A stretch of DNA of 64,000 bases, taken from contig CAVXFM010000006.1 of the NCBI GenBank assembly GCA_963760985.1, positions 124,001 through 188,000 of the forward strand. The letters are read 5' to 3'. The stretch comes from JACRDG01 sp963760985 (lineage in GTDB: Bacteria > Desulfobacterota > Desulfomonilia > Desulfomonilales > Desulfomonilaceae). This document shows positions 1-9,515 of this stretch, in pieces. Position 1 is the first letter of the stretch. Every line of letters begins with the position of its first letter. Below the pieces are notes generated by a model. It had not been told where the DNA came from. It saw only the letters and a list, made by a program, of their open reading frames with translations, and did not search any database. The position numbers were made by a program, and so were the translations under genes.

Positions 1-1203
1 GATGAGGTCGTACGCTTGTTCCACTCGATGGAGCTCTTCTTTGTTCCGCTCATCCGTAAGACAGGTTGGATGGAGGTTCCCGTCTCCCGCGTGGCCGAAA
101 GTACCAATAGTGAGGCCATATGTCTGTGCGGCTTGTCGAATCGTGGCCATGATTTCCGGGATTGCGGGTCGGGGTACGGTCACGTCTTCGAGAATGGTGG
201 TGGGTTTTACCCGTGCCAGCGCGGACAGCGCATTCCTGCGTGCGGTGAAGAGCTCCTCAGATTCCTTGAGATCCTTGGCCACGCGGAGCGTTCGCGCGCG
301 GTTGGCTTTGCACGCTTCTTCGATGCCGACAGCTTCCTCCCGGACCACTGCCGGGTGTCCATCGGTCTCGATCAAAAGGAGTGCGTCCACGTCGCGGGGG
401 AGTCCGATCTTGGCATAGTCCTCGACACAATTGACCGTGACCGAGTCCATCAATTCCAGCGTGGAAGGGATGATCTTTCGGGAAATGATCGCGGAAACGG
501 TGCGGGTCGCGTCGATAATGTCATCATACAGGGCAAGAAAGGTGGTTTTTGTGCGCGGCTTAGGGATCAGCTTGAGGGTAATCTTTGAAAAGATACCAAT
601 GGTCCCCTCGCTTCCGACAAGAAACTTGGTGAGATTATATCCCGCGACGTCTTTCACACACTTGGTGCCGTAGTGAACCTTGGACCCGTCAATGAGATAG
701 GTATCCAACGCAAGCACATAGTCACCGGTGATTCCGTACTTGAGCCCTCGAAGCCCTCCCGCGTTCTCAGCGACGTTTCCGCCGAGCGTGGAGACCTTCA
801 TACTCCCCGGATCGGGGGGATAGAACAGGCCCTTTGCCTCAACCGCCGCGTGAAGGTCCGCGGTGATCACCCCCGGCTCCACCACCACCGAGAGGTCATC
901 CGCATCAATCTCGAGGATACGGTTCATCGCGGTAGTAAGCAGGACAATCCCCCCTTTGACGGGAACCGATCCCCCGCTCAAGCCCGTTCCGCTCCCTCGG
1001 GTCGTGACAGGGAGCCCTTCCTGGGTGGCAAATTCGAGGACCAGGTGAATGTCTTCTTCAGAGGAGACCCGCACGACAGCCTCGGGTTTGGCCGATATCA
1101 GGGGAGTGGCATCGTACGAGTAGCAGAGAAGCTCCGCATCTGACGCGAGGACCTTGCTGGTACCGACTATATCTCCCAGTTTTTGGCGGAGGCTGCGGCT
1201 CAT
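1..1203 (-). CDS. glcD: FAD-linked oxidase, glycolate/D-lactate oxidase GlcD type (partial)
   Basis: This is the first 401 codons of a glycolate oxidase subunit GlcD/D-lactate dehydrogenase-type flavoprotein; the C-terminus lies beyond the window start. Such enzymes oxidise 2-hydroxyacids to 2-oxoacids with FAD. Translation on the minus strand from ATG at 1203 shows the PCMH-type FAD-binding core: TRGSGTGLSGGS, then PPDPGSMKVSTLGGNVAENAGG, then YGITGDYV. The later part resembles the FAD-oxidase C-terminal domain and includes FGHAGDGNLHP. The frame is open to the window edge. The gene is divergent from a FadR/GntR regulator 130 bp away with an operator-like palindrome just upstream. The family is clear; the exact substrate (glycolate, lactate, other) cannot be told. 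Confidence 0.9.
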   Translation of the reverse strand, partial: MSRSLRQKLGDIVGTSKVLASDAELLCYSYDATPLISAKPEAVVRVSSEEDIHLVLEFATQEGLPVTTRGSGTGLSGGSVPVKGGIVLLTTAMNRILEIDADDLSVVVEPGVITADLHAAVEAKGLFYPPDPGSMKVSTLGGNVAENAGGLRGLKYGITGDYVLALDTYLIDGSKVHYGTKCVKDVAGYNLTKFLVGSEGTIGIFSKITLKLIPKPRTKTTFLALYDDIIDATRTVSAIISRKIIPSTLELMDSVTVNCVEDYAKIGLPRDVDALLLIETDGHPAVVREEAVGIEEACKANRARTLRVAKDLKESEELFTARRNALSALARVKPTTILEDVTVPRPAIPEIMATIRQAAQTYGLTIGTFGHAGDGNLHPTCLTDERNKEELHRVEQAYDLI

Positions 1204-1227
1204 GGTGGTAAGTCCTCGTGGGTGGCT

Positions 1228-1244
1228 AATTGGTCTTACCATAC
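1228..1244. promoter_or_regulatory. Probable GntR/FadR-type operator
   Basis: The sequence AATTGGTCTTACCATAC holds the palindrome TGGT-CTT-ACCA. It is close to the AATTGGTnnnACCAATT operator known for PdhR/LldR/GlcC-like regulators of the FadR subfamily. It sits 25 bp upstream of the hydroxyacid oxidase start and 89 bp upstream of the GntR gene, so binding could control both divergent genes. The match is seen in the sequence; the regulator-operator pairing is inferred. Confidence 0.6.
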
Positions 1245-1332
1245 TACCCTCAGCGAACTTGTCAAGTAAAAAGGTCTGGTGGTTCACAAATTGAATTGAC
1301 GAAATCCTTATCGTCGCGTAATACACTTGTCT

Positions 1333-2091
1333 ATGAATCAAAAACCCCACAAAGATGATTCCTCCATTTTTCAGCCGATCCGGCTGGAGCGAGTTGCCGA
1401 TAAAGTCGCCAACCAACTCAAGAAAGCCATTGGCCAAGGGTTGCTCAGGGTGGGGGAGCGACTCCCCCCGGAGCGTGAGCTTGCCGAGCAGATGGGAGTG
1501 AGTCGGCCGTCTGTACGAGAGGCTTTGCAGAAACTGGAAGTCCTCGGCATGGTGCAAACCGTCCACGGAGGGGGGACCGTGGTCAAGAATATCACCGAAG
1601 GAGAACTGCTCACGCCCATCGAAGTTGTGATCGGTCTGGACAAGCAAAAGGTGGTGGAACTCACCGAAGTCCGGGCATGCTTGGAAACCTGGGCTGCCCG
1701 ACAGGCTGCGCTCGTCCGCACCGATGATGAACTGGAGCTGATGCGCGGATATTTGGAAATAATGGAAAAGGATTTGGAAAGCGGGAGGATACGCGCGGAG
1801 AACGACGTGAAATTCCATACCGCGATCGCTGCAGCCTCGCACAACACGATCTTTCTCCACCTCGTGCAGAGCATTTTTCAGCTCATCGCGTATTCCATAA
1901 AGCTTTATCGCGAAGAGGTCTTCCTCACCCAAGAGGACCAGCAAACTATTTTCGGCCATCACCTGAGCGTGTACAAGGCGATCCAGGATTGTGATTCCGT
2001 GGCCGCGGAGGCGGCCATGAACGAACATCTGCGTTTTATCATTCAGGAATACCGGATCAGATTCCTGTCAACACCCGATGGCAGTCCTTAA
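1333..2091 (+). CDS. FadR/GntR-family transcriptional regulator
   Basis: A 252-residue regulator with an N-terminal winged helix-turn-helix (ERLPPERELAEQMGVSRPSVREAL, about residues 40-65) followed by an all-helical FCD ligand-binding domain. ATG at 1333 is chosen over a TTG two codons earlier. FCD regulators bind small carboxylates and often repress the adjacent catabolic gene. Here the neighbour, divergently read, is a glycolate/lactate oxidase, and a FadR-type palindrome lies between them. The effector is therefore probably glycolate, lactate or pyruvate, which is inference from context. The gene appears intact. Confidence 0.9.
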   Translation: MNQKPHKDDSSIFQPIRLERVADKVANQLKKAIGQGLLRVGERLPPERELAEQMGVSRPSVREALQKLEVLGMVQTVHGGGTVVKNITEGELLTPIEVVIGLDKQKVVELTEVRACLETWAARQAALVRTDDELELMRGYLEIMEKDLESGRIRAENDVKFHTAIAAASHNTIFLHLVQSIFQLIAYSIKLYREEVFLTQEDQQTIFGHHLSVYKAIQDCDSVAAEAAMNEHLRFIIQEYRIRFLSTPDGSP

Positions 2092-2268
2092 GCGCGGGAT
2101 TCGTAGTCGGTACCCCTGGTGGCGAAGATGTCTCGCGGTCATGTCTGCAAATTCCCCCGCATGATTGATCCCACTCACGAATGAGAGCGCGTAGAATCCT
2201 CGGGTTTCAGCATTGAGGAGCCGGCTGAGGGCACGTGCAATCTCCTGCCAGGACGTGGCTCTGAAAGG
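2068..2268 (-). pseudogene. Possible C-terminal gene remnant
   Basis: A minus-strand open stretch of 67 codons with coding-like composition (it includes SWQEIARALSRLLNAETRGF and INHAGEFADMTARHLRHQGY) ends in a stop that overlaps the end of the GntR gene. It has no start codon before an upstream in-frame stop, so it can only be the tail of a truncated gene. I do not recognise the family. It could also be a chance open frame. Confidence 0.3.
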
Positions 2269-2338
2269 TCAAAACACTTGCGTTCTGGGGAGCGAAGTCG
2301 CAGGATAATTGTCCTCCCCCATTCAAAGGAGTCCTTTC

Positions 2339-2947
2339 ATGAGAAAACGTTCAAGCTTGGAGAGAAAGATGCTCTCCTATTTTGGGCTCATCGCTGCAGC
2401 TTCTCTGCTCATCACGCTCGAGTTTGTCTGGGCGATACGTGAGGCCACCCCTCAGCCGATGGCCGCGGCAAGGATCTCTGAGAGCCCGTCGTCCGCGCTT
2501 GACGCAGTCAGGCATCGGATGGAGACCTTGCGAGGGAAAGCAGTGCTGATGTGTGTGGTTCAAGCCACGGTGACCCTGATTGTACTCATCATGTTCATGA
2601 GACGGATCACCGGCCCCTTGCAGCAAATGGTGGAAGAAGCGGAGGTCATTTCAGACGGTGACCTTAGCCGCACCATACAGGTACGTACGCGCGACGAGAT
2701 CGGACTTATTGGAGAGACGATTAACGGCCTGACAAGCAATATTCAGGAAATTGTGGCTCTGAGCCTTTCTACGGAGGCTTCCATACGCCAGCCGCTGGCC
2801 ACGCTCAAAGACCGATTGACCAATGACGCGGAATCCCAAGCGCTACTCGACGATATTGAGGCAAGGCTCGACAGCTTCAAGGACATTGCCGAAGGCTTCA
2901 AACTGTTGCCGCCTCCATCGGCTTTGGAGATGGAGGAGCAGCCGTGA
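2339..2947 (+). CDS. Two-TM HAMP-domain protein
   Basis: A 202-residue membrane protein with a transmembrane helix near residues 20-40, a short extracytoplasmic stretch, and a second helix near 70-90. A HAMP linker follows directly (RRITGPLQQMVEEAEVISDG ... TRDEIGLIGETINGL). The remainder is helical and has no recognisable kinase, cyclase or methyl-accepting domain, so this is a HAMP-only protein. ATG at 2339 is preceded by AAAGGAG. The stop overlaps the GTG start of the TauE/SafE gene, suggesting translational coupling. The signalling role is unknown. Confidence 0.75.
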   Translation: MRKRSSLERKMLSYFGLIAAASLLITLEFVWAIREATPQPMAAARISESPSSALDAVRHRMETLRGKAVLMCVVQATVTLIVLIMFMRRITGPLQQMVEEAEVISDGDLSRTIQVRTRDEIGLIGETINGLTSNIQEIVALSLSTEASIRQPLATLKDRLTNDAESQALLDDIEARLDSFKDIAEGFKLLPPPSALEMEEQP

Positions 2948-3703
2948 CCATGGATCTGTTGACTTTCCCTGTGGGGATCGTCATCGCAAGCCTTGCAACC
3001 ATGGTCGGTCTTGGAGGAGGCGTGTTGTGGGTTCCCTATCTTGTCTTCGTGGCAAAGATTGAGCCTACCGTGGCTGTCTTGACTTCTCTCCTCATCCAGA
3101 CCGGAGGCATGGCCTCGGGTGGGTTAGCCAGCATACGGCAAAAGAAGACGGATCCGCGCTTGGCTCTCATGATAGCTGCGGCCGCTCTTCCCGGAGTAGC
3201 CTTCGGCGTGTGGCTTCAGCATGCGATCAACCCCCATTCACTCGTATTCCTGGTGGGTCTGGCTTGCATGACCTGCGGTCTGGTGTTTGTGGTCGCTCGC
3301 GAGGATCATCACTTTTCGCCCACAAAGGACGTGCCCTTGAGATCTGTGGTCCCCTATCTGTGGACTGCCACCGGTCTTTCCGTGGTGACAGGCGTTTCTT
3401 TCTGTCGGCGTGGGTGACTTTCTCGTGCCGATTCTCCGCAACCGTCTCAAGATGAGAATGGACGCGGCGATTGCTGCCTGCCTCGTGGTTATGGCCATCA
3501 ACGCGGTCGTGGCCTTTACTTTGCATTGGATAGCAGGGGGAACGTTTTCAGGACGCATCGCGATATTCGGTATGATGGGAGCGCTGGTCGGAGGACAGAT
3601 CGGCCCCCGTATTGCGGACCGGGTTCCTGATCAAACGCTGAAGGAAGTTTTCATATACGGACTCTCCCTCATTGGCATTCATGCGCTCTTCAATGCGTGG
3701 TAA
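2944..3703 (+). CDS. TauE/SafE-family sulfite exporter-like permease (frameshifted)
   Basis: A multi-pass membrane protein of the TauE/SafE (COG0730) family, which exports sulfite, organosulfonates or related anions. The N-terminal half shows the family signature GLGGGVLWVPYLV. The C-terminal half, in another frame, shows the paired signature SVGVGDFLVPILR. The halves join perfectly if one T is removed from the T-rich run near 3391-3400, so one inserted base is likely, probably a sequencing error. GTG at 2944 is preferred because GGAGGAG lies five bases upstream; ATG at 2950 is possible. It is coupled to the HAMP gene. Confidence 0.8.
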
Positions 3704-3727
3704 CGCCGAAGGGAGAGGATGGAATAC

Positions 3728-4799
3728 ATGGCCAGAATTCTTTTCGGAATCATGGGGGATGCAGGAGGGCATATCAGCCAGGCTCTGGCTGTGGCTGACG
3801 CCATGCCTCACCACGAGTTTCTCTTGCTGGGTGGGGGCCGAGTCCCGCATCTGGCTCGGGATGGGTACGCGGTCGCGGAAGTTCGCACCTTTCAAACGTA
3901 CTATGCGAACAATCGGGTGGATCTGTTCACCACCGCGTGGAAAGGCCTGAGAACGGTTTTAGGCACACGTCGAATTGTCGACAGAGTTGTCGGCATTGCA
4001 AAGGATTTCGATCCGCATTTCGTCATGAGCGCGTATGAATACTCGGCTCCCTTGGCTGCTCGCAGAATGGGGATCCCGAGCGTCAGCATAGATAATCACC
4101 ATTTCCTCAACAAGTGCGTCTGTGACCTTCCCCGCGGGCAAGTGGTGGGCCGCTGGACGTACGGGATGCCTTTGCGTTTTTGCTTCAGCAATACCGATTT
4201 CTTTTTCATTAGCTCCTTCTATGCCCTCAAACCGCGCAATCCGACCACTACCGCGGTCTTTCCTGCGGTGCTGAGAAAGGCCGTGCTTGAGGTGAATCCC
4301 ACCGAGGAAGATCATGTGGTGGTGTATCAAACTTCGCCCACGTTTCGCGCGATAAGCGGTTTTCTTGAGCGCATGCCGGGACGCTTCCATATATATGGCT
4401 TCGGTGAGCGTCCTCCGCATAAGAATCTCGTGTACAAAGCTCCGTCTACCGAGGGGTTTCTCGCAGATGTGGCTTCGTGCAGGTATGTCATTACCAACGG
4501 TGGGCACAACTTGATTGCCGAGGCCTTGTACCTGGGCAAGCCGGTGCTTTCCTTTCCCATCCGCTTCGCGTACCGAGCAGTTCTTTAACGCACACATGCT
4601 GAAATCATTGGGGTACGGCGACTATTGCCTTCAAACCGATCCCAGCCCGCGAGTCCTGGAGGAATTTGAGGCGCGTCTGGACCAGTTTCGGACGAACATA
4701 GCCGGGGGAACCTTTTGCGGGAATACACAGCTGGCTTCAAAAGTAGATGAATTACTACGCACGGGAAATATGAAGCCAAATGACCGTCTATTGCAGTGA
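3728..4799 (+). CDS. MurG-like UDP-glycosyltransferase family protein (frameshifted)
   Basis: A GT-B fold glycosyltransferase-like protein related to MurG and UDP-glucuronosyltransferase-type enzymes. The N-terminus carries the glycine-rich loop of MurG-like proteins (ILFGIMGDAGGHISQALAVA). The C-terminal nucleotide-sugar motif is GGHNLIAEALYLGKPVLSFP. The frame breaks near 4582: dropping one C gives FAYEQFFNAHMLKSLGYG, the expected continuation. Near-intact motifs argue for a one-base insertion error. ATG at 3728 fits the GAGAGG ribosome site; ATG at 3719 is an alternative. The gene converges with the downstream GNAT-like gene with a 12-bp overlap. Donor and acceptor are unknown. Confidence 0.75.
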
Positions 4800-5913
4800 T
4801 TTTCTGAAGATACGATACCGCTTGTAAAGCCGGGCGCCTAATTCTTTGGCCATCTGTTTGGTTGCTTCGTTTTCTTCCAGTATCCAACTTAATTCGACAT
4901 ATTCGTGCTTGGCGCTACACAGACGATACAAATGCTCAATCGCAACGAACGGAAACGCGTGGGGAATCTTGTGGTAACTCTTTCGTATGCCAAAAAGGAC
5001 CAGACGCGCACCCTTGATCTGGTGGCGAAACAGCAAGACCTTGAAGAGGCCTGCGATGCCCATCTTCCCGTTGAGACGTTTGAGCAGAGGATTTATGTCG
5101 AGCAAAAGGAGGCATACCGCGACGGGTTTGTCGTTATAATAGAGAAAAAACGAGAGATCCTGGTCGCTTATCCATTTCATGACCGAGGCCATTTCCACGA
5201 TTTCCTCGCTGGTCATGGGGACAAAACCCCAGTTGTCGCTCCAGGCCTCTTCGTAAATTTCCTTAATGAGCTTTGCTTCTGAAAGAAGGTTTCGTCGGTC
5301 CATTGCACGTATGCGGATGCCGGGGTTGCCGTTTTCTCGGCGTGCCAGGCGCACGACCCTGTCGCTGAGTTGATCCCCGCGTTCCCAGAGGAAGGCCAAG
5401 AGATCCTGCTCTTTGCGGTGACCGCAGGATTCCACCAGGCGTGCATAATAGGGAGGATTGTACGGCATATTGACAGCCGGAGGATACTCGAAGCCTTCCA
5501 CAAGCATGCCCACGTCATAGTTCGTGGACGGGTTCATGGGACCGTGGATTGCGGCAAAGCCCTTGTTCCGAGCCCATTCTTCCACTGCACCAAAGAGAGC
5601 ATCTGCAGCTTCCTGGTCGTCGGCACATTCGAAGAAGCCCCATTTGGCTATTTCTTCCTTTCGGTACTCATTGAAATTGTGATCAATTATGCCGGCGATT
5701 CTTCCCACCGTCTCTGATCCTCTTCGAGCCAGAAACAGGACCCGTTCCGCAAAATTCCAAAACGGATGCCTCTTGGGATCAAGGAGTCGACGCACGTGGG
5801 ATCGGATCGGCGGAATCCAGTTTCTGAGACCCTGAATACAAATGCCAGGGAAGCTCTAAGAATCGGTTGATCTCAGTACGGGTATCTGCTGTCGATATTT
5901 CCACTCCACCCAT
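4788..5913 (-). CDS. GNAT-like N-acetyltransferase-related protein, YghO type (frameshifted)
   Basis: About 374 residues of a conserved family with acetyl-CoA N-acyltransferase-like folds (YghO-type). Typical features are the N-terminal FLELPWHLYSGSQ-NWIPP segment, FLARRGSETVGRIAGIIDH, and GPMNPSTNYDVGMLVEGF. The open frame visible from 5795 is only the 3-prime part. Upstream, in a different frame, ATG at 5913 with a GGTAGGAG ribosome site encodes the missing N-terminus. Removing one base of the T run at 5821-5823 joins them. The function is unknown in this family; substrate acylation is only an inference from fold. Confidence 0.65.
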
Positions 5914-6596
5914 TTCTCCTACCCCTCACATGCACGCACAACCCCCGGGAACCATATTGATGCTGTTTTGCCGTGATTCTGTCGATTTGTCGCAGCAACA
6001 CCCGGGGCAGAGGTATTTCGGTGCCCTGTCCCCTGAAAGGCATGGATAGGCGCTACCTTTTACCACCAAGCACTCTGCCACAGCCCTCGCGGATTGGCAA
6101 GGATCTTTCCGCTGTTGATGTCAACACGCGCGTCAAAAAGTAACATAAATGAGGATTCTAGGCGAGCCCTGACAGGACCACTCTCGGGGGACTCGTTTTC
6201 ACTACAGGTTTCAAATGAGACTGGGGCTGCGTCGCGGAGAGCCGGGCCGGTTCCACGGGATAAGGTGACAGACATGAACCTCATCGTTTGGGAGTGTTTC
6301 TCAACCGGATCGGTTCGTTCTGCTTGCTCATCCTACCCCCATACGTGATCGGATATACGAAAGAGAGCACTTGAATGCGGGGAGAGCCGTTAAGAATATG
6401 CAAAAGTTGGTGTGACGATTTATATTCCGGGACATTTCGCATGTACTAGCTGCTGACTCTGAGTACAGCGTTATCGGCGTGTGCAGGAATCGTGCAGCCG
6501 TGATCCGAAGGAGGTCCAGGGAGGAAACCCTTTTGCAGGAAGGTTGCCCCCTGGACGCGTACTCATACGTACCTTGCTCTGTGCGTGGCCCCTGGT
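5914..6596. other. Intergenic region, nothing recognised
   Basis: About 680 bp between the GNAT-like gene and the end of nifB. Only short open frames without ribosome sites or coding-like composition are present on both strands. I see no RNA gene or clear terminator. Confidence 0.4.
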
Positions 6597-7873
6597 TTAT
6601 CCGCAACCACCTCCCTGTCCGGAACAGCCCGCGGCTTTCGCGCAACCCCCGCGTCGTCCTTTCAGTGTGGTGACCTCCTTTCCTTGGTATATCGCGTCCA
6701 ATCCTGTCTGGATGAATCCATTCATCTCCACGGGGAGCACTTCGTTTTCTTCAAGGATTTGTCGCGGGGTCTCGCCAATGCCGCTGACCAGGACCGCGCG
6801 GCAATCACGCAACGTTTCGGCCAGGGCCAACCACCTGTGTATCCCGGCACCGGGTTGCGGGGCTGGCCGCGTTTCGATGAGCTTGTACCCGTCCGAGGTC
6901 TCGCCCCACACATGAAAGTGGGTCGCCTCGCCCAGATGCTGATTGACCAGAACCCCCTCCAGTGTGGCCACGGCAACGAACGGCCTATTCTCCACTACTA
7001 TCTCTTTGGTGTGCGAGCACTCAGAAAGGCATCCCCTGAATTCGTCAGATTGATCCTTGTCCAACAAGCCCACCGCGTCGGCTCGGCAACGTGTGCAGTG
7101 CTTCATCTGCGGAATCAGGTGTTCCGCTTGCTGTCGAATCGCGGTCACATGCGCGGCCGAAGGTTCGGCAATGTGCGCAAACGGCGTGCCTGCGTTGGGG
7201 AACATGACCATACAATTTTGTATATCCGCGCCGAGCGAGGAGATCTTCTTCGCCACGTCGTGGATATGATGATCGTTGACTCCCTGAATCACGATAGTGT
7301 TCACCTTCACCACAATCCCGGCAGCCTTCAGCGCGGCAATAGCAGCGAGCTGGCGGCTCAAGAGCAGACGGGCTGCTTCGATTCCGCGGTAAATCACCTT
7401 GCCGTCACGGACCCAGCTATAGATTTTGGCTCCGATTTCCGGGTCAATCGCATTCACGGTAATGGTCACGTGAGACACGTTGAGAGTCGCGAGTTCTTCG
7501 ATGTACGGCCCCACATTGAGCCCGTTGGTGGCCAGGCAGAGAAGCAGATCCGGGAATCGTTCCCTGATAAGCCGCAAGGTCTCCATGGTAACTTGCGGAT
7601 TTGCAAATGCATCTCCCGGGCCCGCGATGCCCGCTACGGTGGTGTACGGCGCTCGTTCAAGTACCTGCTCAAGGTACAGTATCGCCTGTTTTGGGCTGAG
7701 GTACCTGAACTGGTAACGCCTGGTCTACTTTCGTTCACGCAATCGTATTTTCGGTTGCAATAATTGCATTTGATATTGCATTCCGGCGCCACAGGAAGGT
7801 GAACCCGGCCGCATGTACCTTTGGCGCTCTCGTTGAAACACGGATGACGAGTGATATCCAGCCCGATTTTCAT
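6597..7873 (-). CDS. nifB: NifB, FeMo-cofactor biosynthesis radical SAM protein (frameshifted)
   Basis: NifB condenses [4Fe-4S] clusters into the NifB-cofactor core of FeMo-co. The radical SAM motif CNIKCNYC is at residues 32-39, after the conserved HPCFNESA and GRVHLPVAPEC. The second frame carries AGIAGPGDAFANPQ and LCLATNGL, and a C-terminal NifX/NafY-like domain that ends in a Cys/Gly-rich tail. The frame breaks near 7700-7715, just after CVNESRPGVTSS. One missing base there restores YLSPKQAILYLEQVLERAP, typical NifB sequence. A single-base sequencing deletion is likely since every motif is intact. It is the last gene of the nif cluster. The AGAGGA site supports ATG at 7873. Confidence 0.93.
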
Positions 7874-7981
7874 GGTTCGATTCCTCTTGTCTCATGCCAG
7901 TGGGCAATCGTAGTATTCAAGCCGGCTGCATGCCTGCTCCGCTGCCGGTGGATGGGTCTTAATCCCTTGAAGTTCCTGGTC

Positions 7982-9352
7982 TCAAATATAGCCGTACCCG
8001 ATTGAGGAGCCTTCCTGCTTGGCCTCGATGACCGCGTTGACAATTCTGTCGAGCAGGGAGAGTGCCCCTCGATATCCGAGATGCAACAGCCTGGGGCCTC
8101 CGAAGCGGTCGTGGATAGGAAAGCCCACACGAATGAGCGGTATCCCCCAGCGACGGGCAAGGTGGTATCCCTTGCTGTTCCCGATGAGAAGATCCGGCTG
8201 CAAGGCCTCCGCCTGTTCCGCGATTTCGTGAAAGTCAACTCCTTCACACACAATTGGCTGCTGCGGGAGCAGATCCTCCGCGACTTCGGCGATAGACTCC
8301 CTGAATCGGCCGCTGCGGCCACCTGATGCGCATATTACCGGCTGCACTCCGATTTCGGCCAAAAGTGCGGTGATGCCGACCACCAGGTCTTCCTCTCCAT
8401 ACACCACGGCCTTTTTTCCGAAGACGTACTTATGGCTGTCTACATACGCGTCAATCAATCGGCCGCGTTCCTGGGCATGTTTTTCGGGGAACAGTTGATC
8501 GGAAATGTCCTCGATCGCGTCGAAAAACCTGTCCGTTTCCCTCAGCCCCACCGGCATTCCCAACCGGAACAGGGGCACGGAAAACTTGCCGCTGAGTGTT
8601 GACCCTGCGGTTTCGCGGCAGAACAATGTCCTTCCAAACTCCACTGCGCCTCCGGAGCCGCCCATGGCTCTGATGTCCGCGACCGGCGTGCCTCCGGATG
8701 GGAGTTTTTCGTATTCTTTCAGCGCGGGCGCATCCAGAGTGAGGGATATGTCTGGAACCACGGTCCCCTTGACATGGAAATCGTCAAAGATCTCTTTGAG
8801 GTAACGCACGTCGGCAGGGGAAACGAAACCCGGAAACACGGCAATTCCGTCATGGGGTTCTGCCTCTTCGGCAACCTGATCGACAATGGCCTTGACCGCT
8901 TCATGGAAGCCTTCCATGTGGGTCCCGGAATAACTCGGCGTCGATACGGTCACCAACGCGGGCGAACCGTGAGCGACCATGACGTCTTTGAATTCGCGCA
9001 CGAATTCTTTGACCAGCCTCGGCACGTCATCACCGATCGTCTCGGTGAGACAGGTAGTGGCAATGCCGATAAGGCCTGCGTGATATTTGGAAATCACGTT
9101 CTTGAGCCCGAGTTTGAGATTCGGCCCTCCTCCGTACACCGCATGCTTCTCTCCGAGAGACGAGGACGCGATGTCCATTGGCTCACGAAAGTGGCTTATG
9201 ACGTAACGTCTCATGTACGTGGCGCAACCCTGAGAACCGTGCAGATACGGAACAGCTCCTTGGATGCCGCGAAACGCAAGGCTCGCGCCGAGCGGTTTAC
9301 ACAGCTTGCATGCATTGGTCGTAGATACGTAAGGTTCGGATTGTGTCTTCAT
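7982..9352 (-). CDS. nifN: NifN, FeMo-cofactor scaffold subunit
   Basis: NifN forms the NifEN scaffold on which FeMo-co is matured before transfer to NifDK. The 456-residue product is NifK-like: an N-terminal NACKLCKPLGAS Cys motif, HGSQGCATYMRRYVISHFRE, and TTCLTETIGDD. The C-terminal IGNSKGYHLARRWGIPLIRVG and HLGYRGALSLLDRIVN are also typical. The frame extends upstream, but ATG at 9352 has a strong GAGGAG site and gives the usual N-terminus. It lies between nifE and nifB and is presumably transcribed from the nifH promoter. The gene is intact. Confidence 0.95.
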   Translation of the reverse strand: MKTQSEPYVSTTNACKLCKPLGASLAFRGIQGAVPYLHGSQGCATYMRRYVISHFREPMDIASSSLGEKHAVYGGGPNLKLGLKNVISKYHAGLIGIATTCLTETIGDDVPRLVKEFVREFKDVMVAHGSPALVTVSTPSYSGTHMEGFHEAVKAIVDQVAEEAEPHDGIAVFPGFVSPADVRYLKEIFDDFHVKGTVVPDISLTLDAPALKEYEKLPSGGTPVADIRAMGGSGGAVEFGRTLFCRETAGSTLSGKFSVPLFRLGMPVGLRETDRFFDAIEDISDQLFPEKHAQERGRLIDAYVDSHKYVFGKKAVVYGEEDLVVGITALLAEIGVQPVICASGGRSGRFRESIAEVAEDLLPQQPIVCEGVDFHEIAEQAEALQPDLLIGNSKGYHLARRWGIPLIRVGFPIHDRFGGPRLLHLGYRGALSLLDRIVNAVIEAKQEGSSIGYGYI

Positions 9353-9515
9353 GATAGTCTCCTCAATATAAATCTCGGCCAAGGAGCTGCGCACGGCCCT
9401 GTGGGCGTGCGATCGAACAAGAGAGCTAAGAATCGCTATAGGCCTGAATTCTGTGCCGGTTCGGACCACAGGGAACGGACCTCTTTTCGTTCATGGAATC
9501 GTTGGCACTCACGCT

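Noticed and set aside
6094..6348. Short frames in the nifB downstream gap
   Set aside because: No start context, no conserved motif and similar-length frames on both strands.
6585..7763. Long plus-strand frame opposite nifB
   Set aside because: It lies fully antisense to nifB, whose motifs are unmistakable; composition is a shadow effect.
7870..7884. GGTTCGATTCC resembling a tRNA T-arm
   Set aside because: It overlaps the nifB start and ribosome site; no cloverleaf could be built around it.
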